Assembly: GCF_029892565.1 (NCBI RefSeq)
Contig: NZ_JARXVH010000006.1
Coordinates: forward strand, 186,001 to 250,000
Length of the DNA: 64,000 nucleotides
Direction of reading: 5' to 3'
DNA from: Streptomyces pseudovenezuelae
Lineage (GTDB): Bacteria; Actinomycetota; Actinomycetes; Streptomycetales; Streptomycetaceae
The notes beneath the pieces are model-generated. The model saw only the letters and a program-made list of their open reading frames with translations, was not told the DNA's origin and made no database searches. The position numbers and the translations under genes are program-made. Positions 1 through 9,639 of the stretch are shown here, one piece after another. Positions within the stretch are counted from its first letter, which is position 1. Each line of letters starts with the position of its first letter.

Positions 1-1
1 C

Positions 2-2095
2 TGCCTGTTGGTCGCGAAGAACAGCCTGGCCGCGTTGAAGGCGGTCGCGGCGCAGGGCACCCGGGCCGGGTTCGTCGCGGTCACGCGGCTGGACGGGGCG
101 AGTGGGTATCGCGGTGCCGGAGACGCCTCCCCGCTGCTCGGCGGGGTCGCCGGGCTGGTGAAGACTCTTGCCATCGAGGTGCCCGAACTCTTCGTCCGTA
201 CCGTCGACTTCGCGCCGGAGCTGGCGCTGACCACGGTCGGTGCCCGGTTCCTCGCCGAGATCGACGACCTGTCCCGCGCGTACGCCGACGTGGCGCACGA
301 CCCCGCCGGACGCCGTACCGTCGCCCTCGCCGCCGAACCGCATCAGGCGCGCGCGGCGGCCGTTCCGGAGGTGTCCTCGGCCGACCTGTTCGTGGTGACC
401 GGGGGAGCCCGCGGCATCACCGCCGACTGCCTGCACGCGCTCGTCTCGGCGCGGCCCGCCGGGCTGCTGCTGCTGGGCCGCAGCCGACCCGCTCCCGAGC
501 CCGACTGGGCCGTCGGCACCGAGGGCCCGGCGCTGCGGGGGCTGATCGCGCGGCGTGCGGCGCAGGGTGGGCAGAAGCCCAACCCCCGTGCCGTGGAAGC
601 CGAGTTCAGGGAGATCACCGCCTCCCGCGAGATCGCCGCGAACCTCGCCCGGCTCACCGCCACCGGCGCCCGCGTCGAGTACCTCACCGTCGACATCACC
701 GACGCCGCCGAGACGCGCCGCGTGCTGACGCCGTACGCCGGTCGGGTCACCGGTGTCGTGCACGGGGCCGGCGTACTGGCCGACCGGCTCGTCGCGCAGA
801 AGTCCGCCGAGGAGATCCGCCGGGTGCTGGCCACGAAGCTGCTCGGCCTCGGCAATGTGCTCGATGTCCTGCGCGGTATCGCCGAGTTGCGGCATCTGGT
901 GCTGTTCTCCTCCGTCGCCGGGTTCTTCGGCAACCGCGGACAGTCCGACTACGCCATGGCGAACGAGGCGTTGAACCGGATCGCCGTACGCCTGAAGCGG
1001 GAACTGCCCAACGCGCGCGTCACCGCGATGAACTGGGGCGCCTGGGACGGCGGGATGGTCTCCGACGACCTGCGGGCGATGTTCGCTCAGCGCGGCATCG
1101 CGCTGGTGCCGCTCACGACCGGCGCGGGCATGTTCGCCGAGCAGTTCACGGCCGACCACGCGCACGACACGGTGATCGTCACCGGCCCGCTCACCCCGCT
1201 GTCCGCGCCGCCCGAGGCACAGGGTGCCGGGCTCGCCCCGCTGGTGGTCGACCGGACCCTGGCCGACCTGGCCGGCGAACCGCTGCTCACCGACCACACC
1301 ATCGGCGACCGACGGGTACTGCCCGCCACGGCGGCCCTCGGCCTGCTGGCCAACGCGATCGAGACGGCGACCGGTGAGGCCGTCACCGGGGCGAGCGGCT
1401 TCAAGGTGTTCAAGGGCGTCTCCTGGGACGAGCCCGACGGGCAGCAGCCCCAGCGGCTGCGGCTGGCCGTCGAGCCCGCCGCGGGCGGGGTGGGAGTCGA
1501 CGTACTCGCCTCCTCCGTGGACAGCGGCGGACGCAGCCGGCCCGCGTACAGCGTCCGGTTGAGCACCGGCGCCGCCGGGCCGCGGCCCGCGGACCGCACC
1601 GATCTGGCGGCCCTGGCCGGGAGCTCGGCCGGCCGGGACGCGGCACCGCTGTACCGCGACGGCACGCTCTTCCACGGGCCCTCCCTGCGCGGACTGCGCT
1701 CGGTGCTGGCCGTCGACGAGCAACGGCTGCTGGTACGGGCCCGGTTGGCCGACTCCCGCCCCGCGCACGGCGGTTACCACGGGCGGCTGCACAGCCCGGT
1801 CCTCGCCGACCTGTTGCTCCAGTCAGTGCTGGTCTGGGTGCGCGAGCGGCGCGGGCGGGCCTGCCTGCCCATGGAGATCGGGCGGCTGAGCCTGTTCGAA
1901 CCGCTTCCCTCCGACGGGGACTTCCTGATCGCCGTCGAGGACATCAGGCCCGGTCGGACCGGCGTGACCTGCACGGTGACCGCGTTCGATCCGCGCGGCC
2001 GCGTGCTGGCGGTCCTGCGGGACGTGGTCGCGGTCGAGGACGCGGAACTGGAGAGCCGGTTCCGGCAGCCGGGCCGGGCCGCGGTCTCGGTCTGA
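2..2095 (+). CDS. PfaA-like polyketide synthase, C-terminal part (KR-DH), 5' truncated by window edge
   Basis: The reading frame is open from the first bases, so the gene begins upstream; about 698 codons are visible. Early residues look like the structural half of a PUFA-synthase ketoreductase. The catalytic KR follows with the nucleotide-binding run VVTGGARGITA (about residues 129-139 of the visible part) and a Ser...Tyr region around FSSVAGFFGNRGQSDYAMAN. A C-terminal dehydratase-like domain has HTIGDRRVLP near residue 430, keeping the His-x8-Pro spacing of PKS dehydratases but with Asp where Gly is usual. KR followed by a PKS-type DH is the C-terminal order of PfaA (KS-AT-ACPs-KR-DH), so KS, AT and ACPs are expected upstream. 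It reduces and dehydrates beta-ketoacyl intermediates. The next gene starts 23 bases downstream, consistent with one operon. Confidence 0.85.
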   Translation, partial: CLLVAKNSLAALKAVAAQGTRAGFVAVTRLDGASGYRGAGDASPLLGGVAGLVKTLAIEVPELFVRTVDFAPELALTTVGARFLAEIDDLSRAYADVAHDPAGRRTVALAAEPHQARAAAVPEVSSADLFVVTGGARGITADCLHALVSARPAGLLLLGRSRPAPEPDWAVGTEGPALRGLIARRAAQGGQKPNPRAVEAEFREITASREIAANLARLTATGARVEYLTVDITDAAETRRVLTPYAGRVTGVVHGAGVLADRLVAQKSAEEIRRVLATKLLGLGNVLDVLRGIAELRHLVLFSSVAGFFGNRGQSDYAMANEALNRIAVRLKRELPNARVTAMNWGAWDGGMVSDDLRAMFAQRGIALVPLTTGAGMFAEQFTADHAHDTVIVTGPLTPLSAPPEAQGAGLAPLVVDRTLADLAGEPLLTDHTIGDRRVLPATAALGLLANAIETATGEAVTGASGFKVFKGVSWDEPDGQQPQRLRLAVEPAAGGVGVDVLASSVDSGGRSRPAYSVRLSTGAAGPRPADRTDLAALAGSSAGRDAAPLYRDGTLFHGPSLRGLRSVLAVDEQRLLVRARLADSRPAHGGYHGRLHSPVLADLLLQSVLVWVRERRGRACLPMEIGRLSLFEPLPSDGDFLIAVEDIRPGRTGVTCTVTAFDPRGRVLAVLRDVVAVEDAELESRFRQPGRAAVSV

Positions 2096-2118
2096 CGACG
2101 CTCGGAGGCTGATCGGTC

Positions 2119-5100
2119 ATGGGCAAGTACGCGATCGTCGGACTGTCGTGCCTCTTCCCGGGGGCGGCCACGCCGGACACCTACTGGAACAACCTGATGG
2201 ACGCGGTCGATTCGCGTACCGAGGGCGGCGAGCGGATCTTCGGGCACGAACCGCTCACCGAGGACGAGAGCGGGGACCGGCACCGCATCTACTGCACGCG
2301 CGGTGGGTTCGTCGAGGCCGGGGAGGTCATCGACCCGTCCGCGTACGCACTGCCCGCCGACTACCTGGCAGGCCTGGACCGCTCGTTCCACTGGGCGCTC
2401 CGGGTGGCCGACAACGCCCTGGCCGACGCGGGTGTATCCCCCGCTGCCGCGGACGGCCGGGGAGGCGACCGGAGGACCGGCGTGGTGTTCGGGAACTACC
2501 CGTTCCCCACGCCGTCCTCCGGCCGCACAGCGGGGAAGCTGTGGGACGCCGCGGTCTTCGAGGGCCTCGCGGCGGCCGGCTTCCCCGCGGCCGGGTTGCC
2601 GTCCTGTGCGGAGGACGGCAACCCGGCCAGGGCCGGGGGAGAGGGGGACGCCTCGGCCTTCGGTCCGGTCGGCTCCAACGGTCCGGCCGGCGCCGACAGT
2701 TCAGGCGATCCCCGCAACCCGGCCGACGCGCACAACCTCTGGCCCGGCGGCCTGCCCGCCCACGTCGTGGCCGCCGCCCTCGGCCTCGACGGCCCCCGCC
2801 ACACCCTGGACGCGGCCTGCTCGTCGGCGCTCTACGCGATCCAGCTCGCCTGCGCCCAACTGGCCACCGGAGGCGCCGACCTGATGCTGGCGGGCGGGGT
2901 CTGCGCACCCGACCCGACCGTCATCCACCTCTCCTTCTCCGACCTGCACGCCTATCCGCCGGACGGCTTCAGCCAGCCCTTCGACGCCCGTTCCAAGGGC
3001 ATCATCACCGGGCAGGGCGCGGCCATGGTCGCCCTGAAGCGGCTCGCCGACGCCCGGCGCGACGGGGACCGGGTGTACGCAGTGATCGACGCGGTCTCGC
3101 TCGGCAACGACGGCCCCGGCAAGCACCTGCTCGCCCCGAACGTCACCGGCCAGCTCGCCGCCTACGAACTCGCCTACCGCGACGCGGGCATCGAGCCGCG
3201 GGACGTCCAGTACGTCGAGTGCCACGCCACCGGCACCCCGCTCGGCGACCGCACCGAACTCGACGGCGTGGAACGGTACTTCGGGCGCGGCCCGCTGCTC
3301 GGCTCGGTCAAGGGCAACATCGGGCACCTGCTGACCGCGGCCGGCATGAGCAGCCTGGTCAAGGTGGTCCTCGCGCTGGGCCGGGGCGTCATCCCGCCGA
3401 CCACCGGCGTGGCCGTACCGCTGCCCGGCACGGTGGCGGACCGGGTGGTACGCGAACCCACGCCCTGGCCGGCCACCGACGGCGTACGCCGGGCCGCCGT
3501 CTCGGCGTTCGGCTTCGGCGGCACCAACGCGCACGTCGTCCTGTCCGGACCTGAGCAGGCCGCGCAGCCCGCCGACGACTACACCGAGCGGCCGCAGCCG
3601 CCGACCCTGGCGATCATCGGCATGGGCGCCCACTTCGGTTCCTTCAGCACGCTCGACGCGTTCGAGCGGGCCGGGTACGAAGGCCTCAGTGGAGTAAGGG
3701 AGTTGCCGCCGAACCGGTGGCGCGGCTTCGAGTCGGCGCCGGGCGGGCCGCTGGAGCGGGCCGGGCTGGCCCACGACCGGGTGCCGAAGGCGGCGTACCT
3801 CGACGGGTTCGAGGCCGACGCCACCTCCTACCGCATCCCGCCCAAGGACCTCGATCACTTCAACCAGCAGCACCTGCTGATGATGCGGGTCGCCGAGGAG
3901 GCCCTGAAGGACGCCGGATACGAGCGTCCCGGGCCCGGCGTCAAGGGGCGGCGGGTCGCCGTCGTCCTCGGCATGGAGATGGAGCCCAGCGCGGAGGGGC
4001 ACGGCGCCCGGTACGCGCTGGGCCGCAAGCTCGCCGCCTGGTGCGCGGCGGCCGGACTCGACCCCACGGACGAGCAGTTGGCCGCCCTCACCAAGGCCGC
4101 CCGGGACGGCATCCACGACTCCATCGAGGCCAACGAGGTCCTCAGCTACATCGGCAACATCATGGCCGCCCGGATCTCCTCCCTGTGGAACCTCACCGGG
4201 CCGTCCTTCACCGTCTCCTCCGACAGCGCGGTCGGCGTCGACGCCCTCGACACCGCCCGGCTGCTGCTGCTCGACCCGAGCGTCGAGGCCGTGCTGGTCG
4301 GCGCCGTCGACCTCGCGGCGGGGCCCGAGTCGCAGCTCGCCCGCTCGGTCCTGGAGCCCGGCACCGTACTGGGCGACGGCGCCGGCGCGGTGGTCGTCAC
4401 CCGGCCCGGCTCCATCCCGCCCGAACGGACCGTGTACGCCACCGTCGACGCCCTCGCCGTCCACCACGCGCCGACACTCGACCCGCGGCCCGCACCGGAA
4501 CTCGTCGCCGCCGCGGCCGAAGACGCCCTGGCGGCAGCCGGGTTGACGCCGGCCGACGTCGAACTGGTGGAGGCCGGGGCGGTACGGGAAGAGGTGGTCG
4601 AAGGACTCGCCCGCGTCTGGACGGGCGTACGGGTCGGCGGACTGCTGCGGACCTCGCTCGGCGGTGTCAACTCCCAGGTGGGGGACACCGGTTGCGCCTC
4701 CGCGCTGGCCTCCGTCATCCGGGCCGCGCTGTGCCTGCACTACGCCTACCAGCCGATCGCCCCCGGCGGGGTGGACGGCGCGCGGCTCGCCGGGTCCTCG
4801 TTCTTCCTCGCCACCGACTCGCGGCCCTGGCTGCGCGAACGCCGCGAGGGCCGGCGTACCGCCTCCGTCAGCGTCACCGGGACCGCGGGCAGCCACGCCC
4901 ACGTGGTGCTCGGCGGCGCGCAGACGCGGGGCGAGGTCGCCGCGACCGACTGGGTGCGCTCCGGCGGCAGCCTCGTGGTGCCCGTCGGTGCCGACGACAT
5001 CGACACGCTGGTACGACGGCTCGGCGAGGTCCGCGCGGCCGTCGAGGCCGGCGGCGACTGGGCGGCCCTCGCGGAGGACCGGCCGGCCGCGCTCAAGGCC

Positions 5101-8100
5101 GTACTGGTCGCCGACGATCCGGCAGGCCTGGTACGGCAGTTGGAGCAGGCGGCCAAAGATCTGCCGGGCGTGTACCGGGCCGGGGGCGAGTGGACCTCCC
5201 CGTCCGGGAGCAGCTTCGCGGCGCGACCGGCGGGCGGGCCCGGCACGAAGACGGCGCTGGTGTACCCCGGGGCCTTCAACTCGTATCTCGGCCTGGGCCG
5301 TGCCCTCTTCCGGGCCTTCCCCGGACTGCTGCCGCGCTTTGAGGCGCAGGCCGAACTGCCCGCCGAGATGCTCCGCTCGGCCGCGCTGTACCCGCGTGCC
5401 CTCGGGCCGCTCGACCGGCGTGAACTGATGCGCCGCGAGGCCGAGTTGATCGAGGACATCCCCTTGATGCTGGCCGTGGGCACGAGTTACGCGCTGCTGT
5501 CGACGGACCTGGTGCGCGAGGTGCTCGGGGTGCCGGTGCACGGGGCGTTCGGCTACAGCCTCGGTGAGAGCAGCATGCTGTTCGCGACCGGCGGCTGGGT
5601 CAAGGAGGCCCGCGGGACGGCGAAGATCGACGCGTCACCGTTGTTCGTGGACCGGCTGCGGGGGCCGAAGAAGACGGTCCGCGCGCTGTGGCATCTCGGC
5701 GACGACGTGCCCGACGCGGCGGTGTGGGCGACGCATGTGCTGCTCGCCCCGGCGGACACCGTCCGCGAGGCCGCCGCCCGCTACGACCGGGTCTTCATCA
5801 CCCACGTCAACACCCCCGACGAGGTCGTGGTCGCGGGTGACCCCGCCCAATGCCGCGACCTGATCGACGCGTTGGGCTGCCGCAGCGCGCGCTCACCCGC
5901 CAACCACGTCATGCACTGCCCCGTCGTGGACGGCGACCTCTCCGAACTCGCCGACCTCAACCGCTATCCCACCGGCGACGTCGGCGACCTCGTCCTCTAC
6001 AGCAGCCGGCACTACGCCCCCGTCGGCGACCTCGACCAGGACACCGTCGCCCACAACATCGCCGTCACCCTCCGCGAGACCGTCGACTTCCCCCGCCTCA
6101 TCCACCGCGCCTACGACGACGGCTTCCGCGCTTTCATCGAGGTCGGCCCCTCCAGCACCTGCACCCGCTGGATCCACGAGACCCTCGCCGACGCCCCCCA
6201 CATCTCGGTCCCCGTCGACCGCCGGGGCGCCCGCGGCGCGACGGACATCGCCCGCCTGGTCGCGCGCCTCGCCGCGCACGGCGTCCCGGTGGACCTGACT
6301 CCGTTCCGTCCGCGCACGACCGCCGCTCGACGCCCCTTGGGTCTGCGCACGTTCCCGGTGGGCGGCGAGCCGGTGGCGCCGCTGGTTGCGCGGGAGGCGG
6401 GGGAGATCGTCGGGGCGATTCGGAGGGTTCCGGTGGGGGAGCGGGTGGCGGTCCGGGTGCCGACGCCGGTCCTGACCACGCCGGCTTCCGAGCCGGTCCC
6501 GGTGCCCGTGCTGGCGCAGGTGCCGGTGACCGCGGCGGTGCTGTCCGAGCCGCGTCCCGTGGTCGACGTCCCGCTCATCGAGCCCGCGTCCGAACCTGCG
6601 GTGCCGTTCGGGGAGTTGGCACCCGAACCGACCCCGCCCCCCGCCCCGGACTTGTCTGCCCCGGAGTTCCCCGACCCGGAACTCCACCCCACGGAATGGG
6701 ACTCCGCGATGCCGATCCGCCCCGACGGTCCGCCCGTACCCGCGCTGACGCTGGAGCGGGAACCGATCACGATGGTGCCCGCCGACGCGGTCCCGGCACG
6801 GCCCCTGGACGCCGTACCGCCACCGGCTCCACGCCCCGACGTACCCCAGCGCCCGGCGATCTTCGGCGCGCCCCTGCCCGTGCCGCCGGCGGTGCAGCCG
6901 AAGCCGAGGCCGGAGCCGGAACCGTCGGCGCGGGCCGGCAGCGACCAGGCCTCCACCCTCGCCCTGGTGCGCAGCCTGCGTGCCGAGATCCTGGAGGCGC
7001 ATCAGGAAGTCCTCGAAGCCCAGCGGGAGTTGCGCGAGGAACTGGTCGCCGTGCTGTCGGCGGCGACAGCCGCACCGGTCGACACAGCCGCAGCCACAGT
7101 CGCGGCAGTCGTTGAACCGGTTGCCGCACCCGCGCCCGCACCCACCGCCGAAGCGGTCCTCGCTCCCGTGGTACCTCCGGTCCCCGAGTCCCCGGCAACC
7201 CGCTCGAACCGGCCCAAGCCCGAAGGTGTCGTCTGGGACGAGGAGGACCTCCTCGAATTCGCGACCGGCAAGGTCGGCAACGTCTTCGGCCCCCGTTTCG
7301 CCCGTATCGACGGCTATCAGCGCCGCGTACGACTCCCCGCCCCGCCCTACCTCTTCGCCACCCGCGTCACGCAACTGGACGCGGAGCCGGGGGAGTTCAA
7401 GCCGTCCTTCATCCGGACCGAGTACGACGTCCCGGAGGACGCCTGGTACGCGGTGGACGGGCAGGTGCCGCCCGCCGTCACGATCGAGGCCGGGCAGTGC
7501 GACCTGCTGCTGATCAGCTATCTCGGCGCCGACTTCACCAACCGCGGCAACCGCGTCTACCGCCTCCTCGACAGCAGCCTCAGCTTCGTCGGTGACCTGC
7601 CCCGCACCGGGCAGACCCTGCGCTACGACATCTGGATCGACCAGTTCGTGCGGCAGGGCGACACGCTGCTCTTCTTCTTCCACTACGACTGCTACGCCGA
7701 CGGTGAGCTGATCCTCAAGCTCAACAACGCCTGCGCGGGCTTCTTCACGGACGAGGAGCTGGAGAGTTCGCCGGGGCTGGTGCAGGGGCGGGTGGCTCCC
7801 GGGCTCAAGGTCCGTTCGGATCCCGGGCGTTCGGCGTTCAAGCCGCTCGCCACCACCCATCGCACCGCCCTCACCGCCGCCGACCTCGACGCCCTCTCCG
7901 AGGGCCGCATCGCCGACGTCTTCGGACCCGGCCACCGCCAGCCACCCGGCTGCAACACCTCCCTGCGACTGCCCAACCGCCCGCTGCTGATGGCGGACGA
8001 GGTCACCGTCCTCGATCGGAAGGGCGGCCCGCACGGGTTGGGGAGGATCGAGGCCGTCAAGGAACTCCAGCCGGATGCCTGGTACTTCACCAGTCACTTC

Positions 8101-9615
8101 CCGGACGACCCCGTACTCGCGGGCTCCCTCGTCGCCGAAGGCGCCGTCCAGCTCCTGGAGTTGTACGCCCTCTCGCTCGGCCTGCACCTCACGCTCCCCG
8201 ACGCCCGCTTCCAGCCCGTGCCGGACCTGCGTACCGAGGTGAAGGTGCGCGGCCAGATCACCCCGCGCAACAGCCGGATCGAATACCGCATCGACATCAC
8301 CGAGTTGACCCTGCTGCCCCGCCCCTCGCTCGTCGCCGACGTGGTCGTCCTGCGCGACGGCACCCCGTCCATCGGCGTCACCGGCCTCGGCATCCGGCTG
8401 CGCGAGAAGCCCGGCACGCCGTACCGCCCGGAGACCGCCGGCACGGTCCCGCACTTCCTCGGCCGGCTCTCCCCGGCCACCGGAGAACCCGCCCTGCTCA
8501 ACGAGTTCCACATGGCGCACGCGGCCAAGGGCGACCTGGCGATCGCGATGGGCCCGGAGTTCGAGGTCTACGCCGACAGCCGGGCCCCGTACATCCCCAA
8601 CGGCGACTTCCTGTTCGTCGACCGGGTGATGAAGCTGGAGGGCACCCGCGGCACGCTCAAGCGCGGGGCGGTGATGGTGACGGAGTACGACGCGCCCAAG
8701 GACGCCTGGTACTACACCGACAACGGCCACCCGTACATGCCGAACTGCATCTACATGGAGTCCAGCCTCCAGGCGGCCATCCTCCTCGGCTACTACCTCG
8801 GCGCCACCCTGGCCCTGCCGGAGGAGCAGTTCAGCATCCGCAACCTGGACGGCCACGCCACCCTCGTCAAGGACGTCGACCTGCGCGGAAAGACGATCCA
8901 GCACCGCTCGACCCTGCTGTCCAGCGACCGGATGCCGGGCTCGATCCTGCAGAACTTCTCCTACGAACTCTCCTGCGAAGGCGAGGTGTTCTACACCGGC
9001 GAGTCCCTCTTCGGCTACTTCAACGAGAAGGCGCTCGCCCACCAGGTCGGCCTCGACAAGGGACAGCACGTGCTGCCCTGGCTGGACACCCAGCCCGCGA
9101 GGCCGCCGGGAACCCGCCGGGTCGACCTGCGCGCCTACCGGTCCGCCGAGCCCGCCCGGCACGGACCGCGCCTGGCCGGCGGACACCTGGACCTCGTCGA
9201 GTGGCTGGACATCCTGCCCGGCGGCGGCGAGCACGGCCAGGGGTATCTGCGCGGGCACCGCTCCATCCGGCCCGACGAGTGGTACTTCTCCTGCCACTTC
9301 CACCGCGACCCGGTCATGCCCGGCTCGCTCGGCGTCGAGGCGCTGCTGCAGGGGCTTCAGGTGTATGCCGTCGAGAGCGGCCTGACCGACGGACTGCGCA
9401 ACCCGCGCTTCGCGCTCAGCACCGGCACCGAGACGAAGTGGAGCTACCGCGGCCAGATCCTGCGCACCGACCCCGACATGGAGTTCGACGTCCACGTCAA
9501 GGAGATCCGCCGCGAACCCGGCCGGATCATCCTCCTCGGCACCGCCCACGTCTGGAAGTCGACCCTGCGGATCTACCGCCTCGACGACGTCGGCATCGAG
9601 ATCCACCACGACTAG
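2119..9615 (+). CDS. PUFA-synthase-like megasynthase KS-CLF-AT-DH-DH (PfaC-type with internal AT)
   Basis: The protein has 2498 aa. The N-terminal ketosynthase (about 1-475) has DAACSSAL with Cys234 and the two KS histidines in ECHATGTPLGD and GNIGHLL. A second KS-fold domain (about 490-960) has SSDSAVGVDAL where the Cys motif should be, so it is a chain-length-factor-like partner. An acyltransferase (about 1050-1400) carries GYSLGES with Ser1147. A Pro/Val/Ala-rich linker of about 250 residues follows, containing a short charged helix. The C-terminal third holds four FabA-like hotdog folds forming two dehydratases; the active halves carry SHFPDDPVLAGSL (His1993) and CHFHRDPVMPGSL (His2393). 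PfaC is normally KS-CLF-DH-DH; an AT between CLF and DH resembles myxobacterial or thraustochytrid arrangements. The start ATG follows a CGGAGG ribosome-binding site. Confidence 0.92.
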   Translation: MGKYAIVGLSCLFPGAATPDTYWNNLMDAVDSRTEGGERIFGHEPLTEDESGDRHRIYCTRGGFVEAGEVIDPSAYALPADYLAGLDRSFHWALRVADNALADAGVSPAAADGRGGDRRTGVVFGNYPFPTPSSGRTAGKLWDAAVFEGLAAAGFPAAGLPSCAEDGNPARAGGEGDASAFGPVGSNGPAGADSSGDPRNPADAHNLWPGGLPAHVVAAALGLDGPRHTLDAACSSALYAIQLACAQLATGGADLMLAGGVCAPDPTVIHLSFSDLHAYPPDGFSQPFDARSKGIITGQGAAMVALKRLADARRDGDRVYAVIDAVSLGNDGPGKHLLAPNVTGQLAAYELAYRDAGIEPRDVQYVECHATGTPLGDRTELDGVERYFGRGPLLGSVKGNIGHLLTAAGMSSLVKVVLALGRGVIPPTTGVAVPLPGTVADRVVREPTPWPATDGVRRAAVSAFGFGGTNAHVVLSGPEQAAQPADDYTERPQPPTLAIIGMGAHFGSFSTLDAFERAGYEGLSGVRELPPNRWRGFESAPGGPLERAGLAHDRVPKAAYLDGFEADATSYRIPPKDLDHFNQQHLLMMRVAEEALKDAGYERPGPGVKGRRVAVVLGMEMEPSAEGHGARYALGRKLAAWCAAAGLDPTDEQLAALTKAARDGIHDSIEANEVLSYIGNIMAARISSLWNLTGPSFTVSSDSAVGVDALDTARLLLLDPSVEAVLVGAVDLAAGPESQLARSVLEPGTVLGDGAGAVVVTRPGSIPPERTVYATVDALAVHHAPTLDPRPAPELVAAAAEDALAAAGLTPADVELVEAGAVREEVVEGLARVWTGVRVGGLLRTSLGGVNSQVGDTGCASALASVIRAALCLHYAYQPIAPGGVDGARLAGSSFFLATDSRPWLRERREGRRTASVSVTGTAGSHAHVVLGGAQTRGEVAATDWVRSGGSLVVPVGADDIDTLVRRLGEVRAAVEAGGDWAALAEDRPAALKAVLVADDPAGLVRQLEQAAKDLPGVYRAGGEWTSPSGSSFAARPAGGPGTKTALVYPGAFNSYLGLGRALFRAFPGLLPRFEAQAELPAEMLRSAALYPRALGPLDRRELMRREAELIEDIPLMLAVGTSYALLSTDLVREVLGVPVHGAFGYSLGESSMLFATGGWVKEARGTAKIDASPLFVDRLRGPKKTVRALWHLGDDVPDAAVWATHVLLAPADTVREAAARYDRVFITHVNTPDEVVVAGDPAQCRDLIDALGCRSARSPANHVMHCPVVDGDLSELADLNRYPTGDVGDLVLYSSRHYAPVGDLDQDTVAHNIAVTLRETVDFPRLIHRAYDDGFRAFIEVGPSSTCTRWIHETLADAPHISVPVDRRGARGATDIARLVARLAAHGVPVDLTPFRPRTTAARRPLGLRTFPVGGEPVAPLVAREAGEIVGAIRRVPVGERVAVRVPTPVLTTPASEPVPVPVLAQVPVTAAVLSEPRPVVDVPLIEPASEPAVPFGELAPEPTPPPAPDLSAPEFPDPELHPTEWDSAMPIRPDGPPVPALTLEREPITMVPADAVPARPLDAVPPPAPRPDVPQRPAIFGAPLPVPPAVQPKPRPEPEPSARAGSDQASTLALVRSLRAEILEAHQEVLEAQRELREELVAVLSAATAAPVDTAAATVAAVVEPVAAPAPAPTAEAVLAPVVPPVPESPATRSNRPKPEGVVWDEEDLLEFATGKVGNVFGPRFARIDGYQRRVRLPAPPYLFATRVTQLDAEPGEFKPSFIRTEYDVPEDAWYAVDGQVPPAVTIEAGQCDLLLISYLGADFTNRGNRVYRLLDSSLSFVGDLPRTGQTLRYDIWIDQFVRQGDTLLFFFHYDCYADGELILKLNNACAGFFTDEELESSPGLVQGRVAPGLKVRSDPGRSAFKPLATTHRTALTAADLDALSEGRIADVFGPGHRQPPGCNTSLRLPNRPLLMADEVTVLDRKGGPHGLGRIEAVKELQPDAWYFTSHFPDDPVLAGSLVAEGAVQLLELYALSLGLHLTLPDARFQPVPDLRTEVKVRGQITPRNSRIEYRIDITELTLLPRPSLVADVVVLRDGTPSIGVTGLGIRLREKPGTPYRPETAGTVPHFLGRLSPATGEPALLNEFHMAHAAKGDLAIAMGPEFEVYADSRAPYIPNGDFLFVDRVMKLEGTRGTLKRGAVMVTEYDAPKDAWYYTDNGHPYMPNCIYMESSLQAAILLGYYLGATLALPEEQFSIRNLDGHATLVKDVDLRGKTIQHRSTLLSSDRMPGSILQNFSYELSCEGEVFYTGESLFGYFNEKALAHQVGLDKGQHVLPWLDTQPARPPGTRRVDLRAYRSAEPARHGPRLAGGHLDLVEWLDILPGGGEHGQGYLRGHRSIRPDEWYFSCHFHRDPVMPGSLGVEALLQGLQVYAVESGLTDGLRNPRFALSTGTETKWSYRGQILRTDPDMEFDVHVKEIRREPGRIILLGTAHVWKSTLRIYRLDDVGIEIHHD

Positions 9616-9639
9616 CGGCCACACCTAGGAGACACATCC

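Noticed and set aside
2701-5541. Long minus-strand open frame (946 codons) and many other long antisense frames
   Set aside because: They mirror the plus-strand PKS gene; absence of stops is caused by high GC codon bias, and the translations are Arg/Gly/Pro-rich with no domain.
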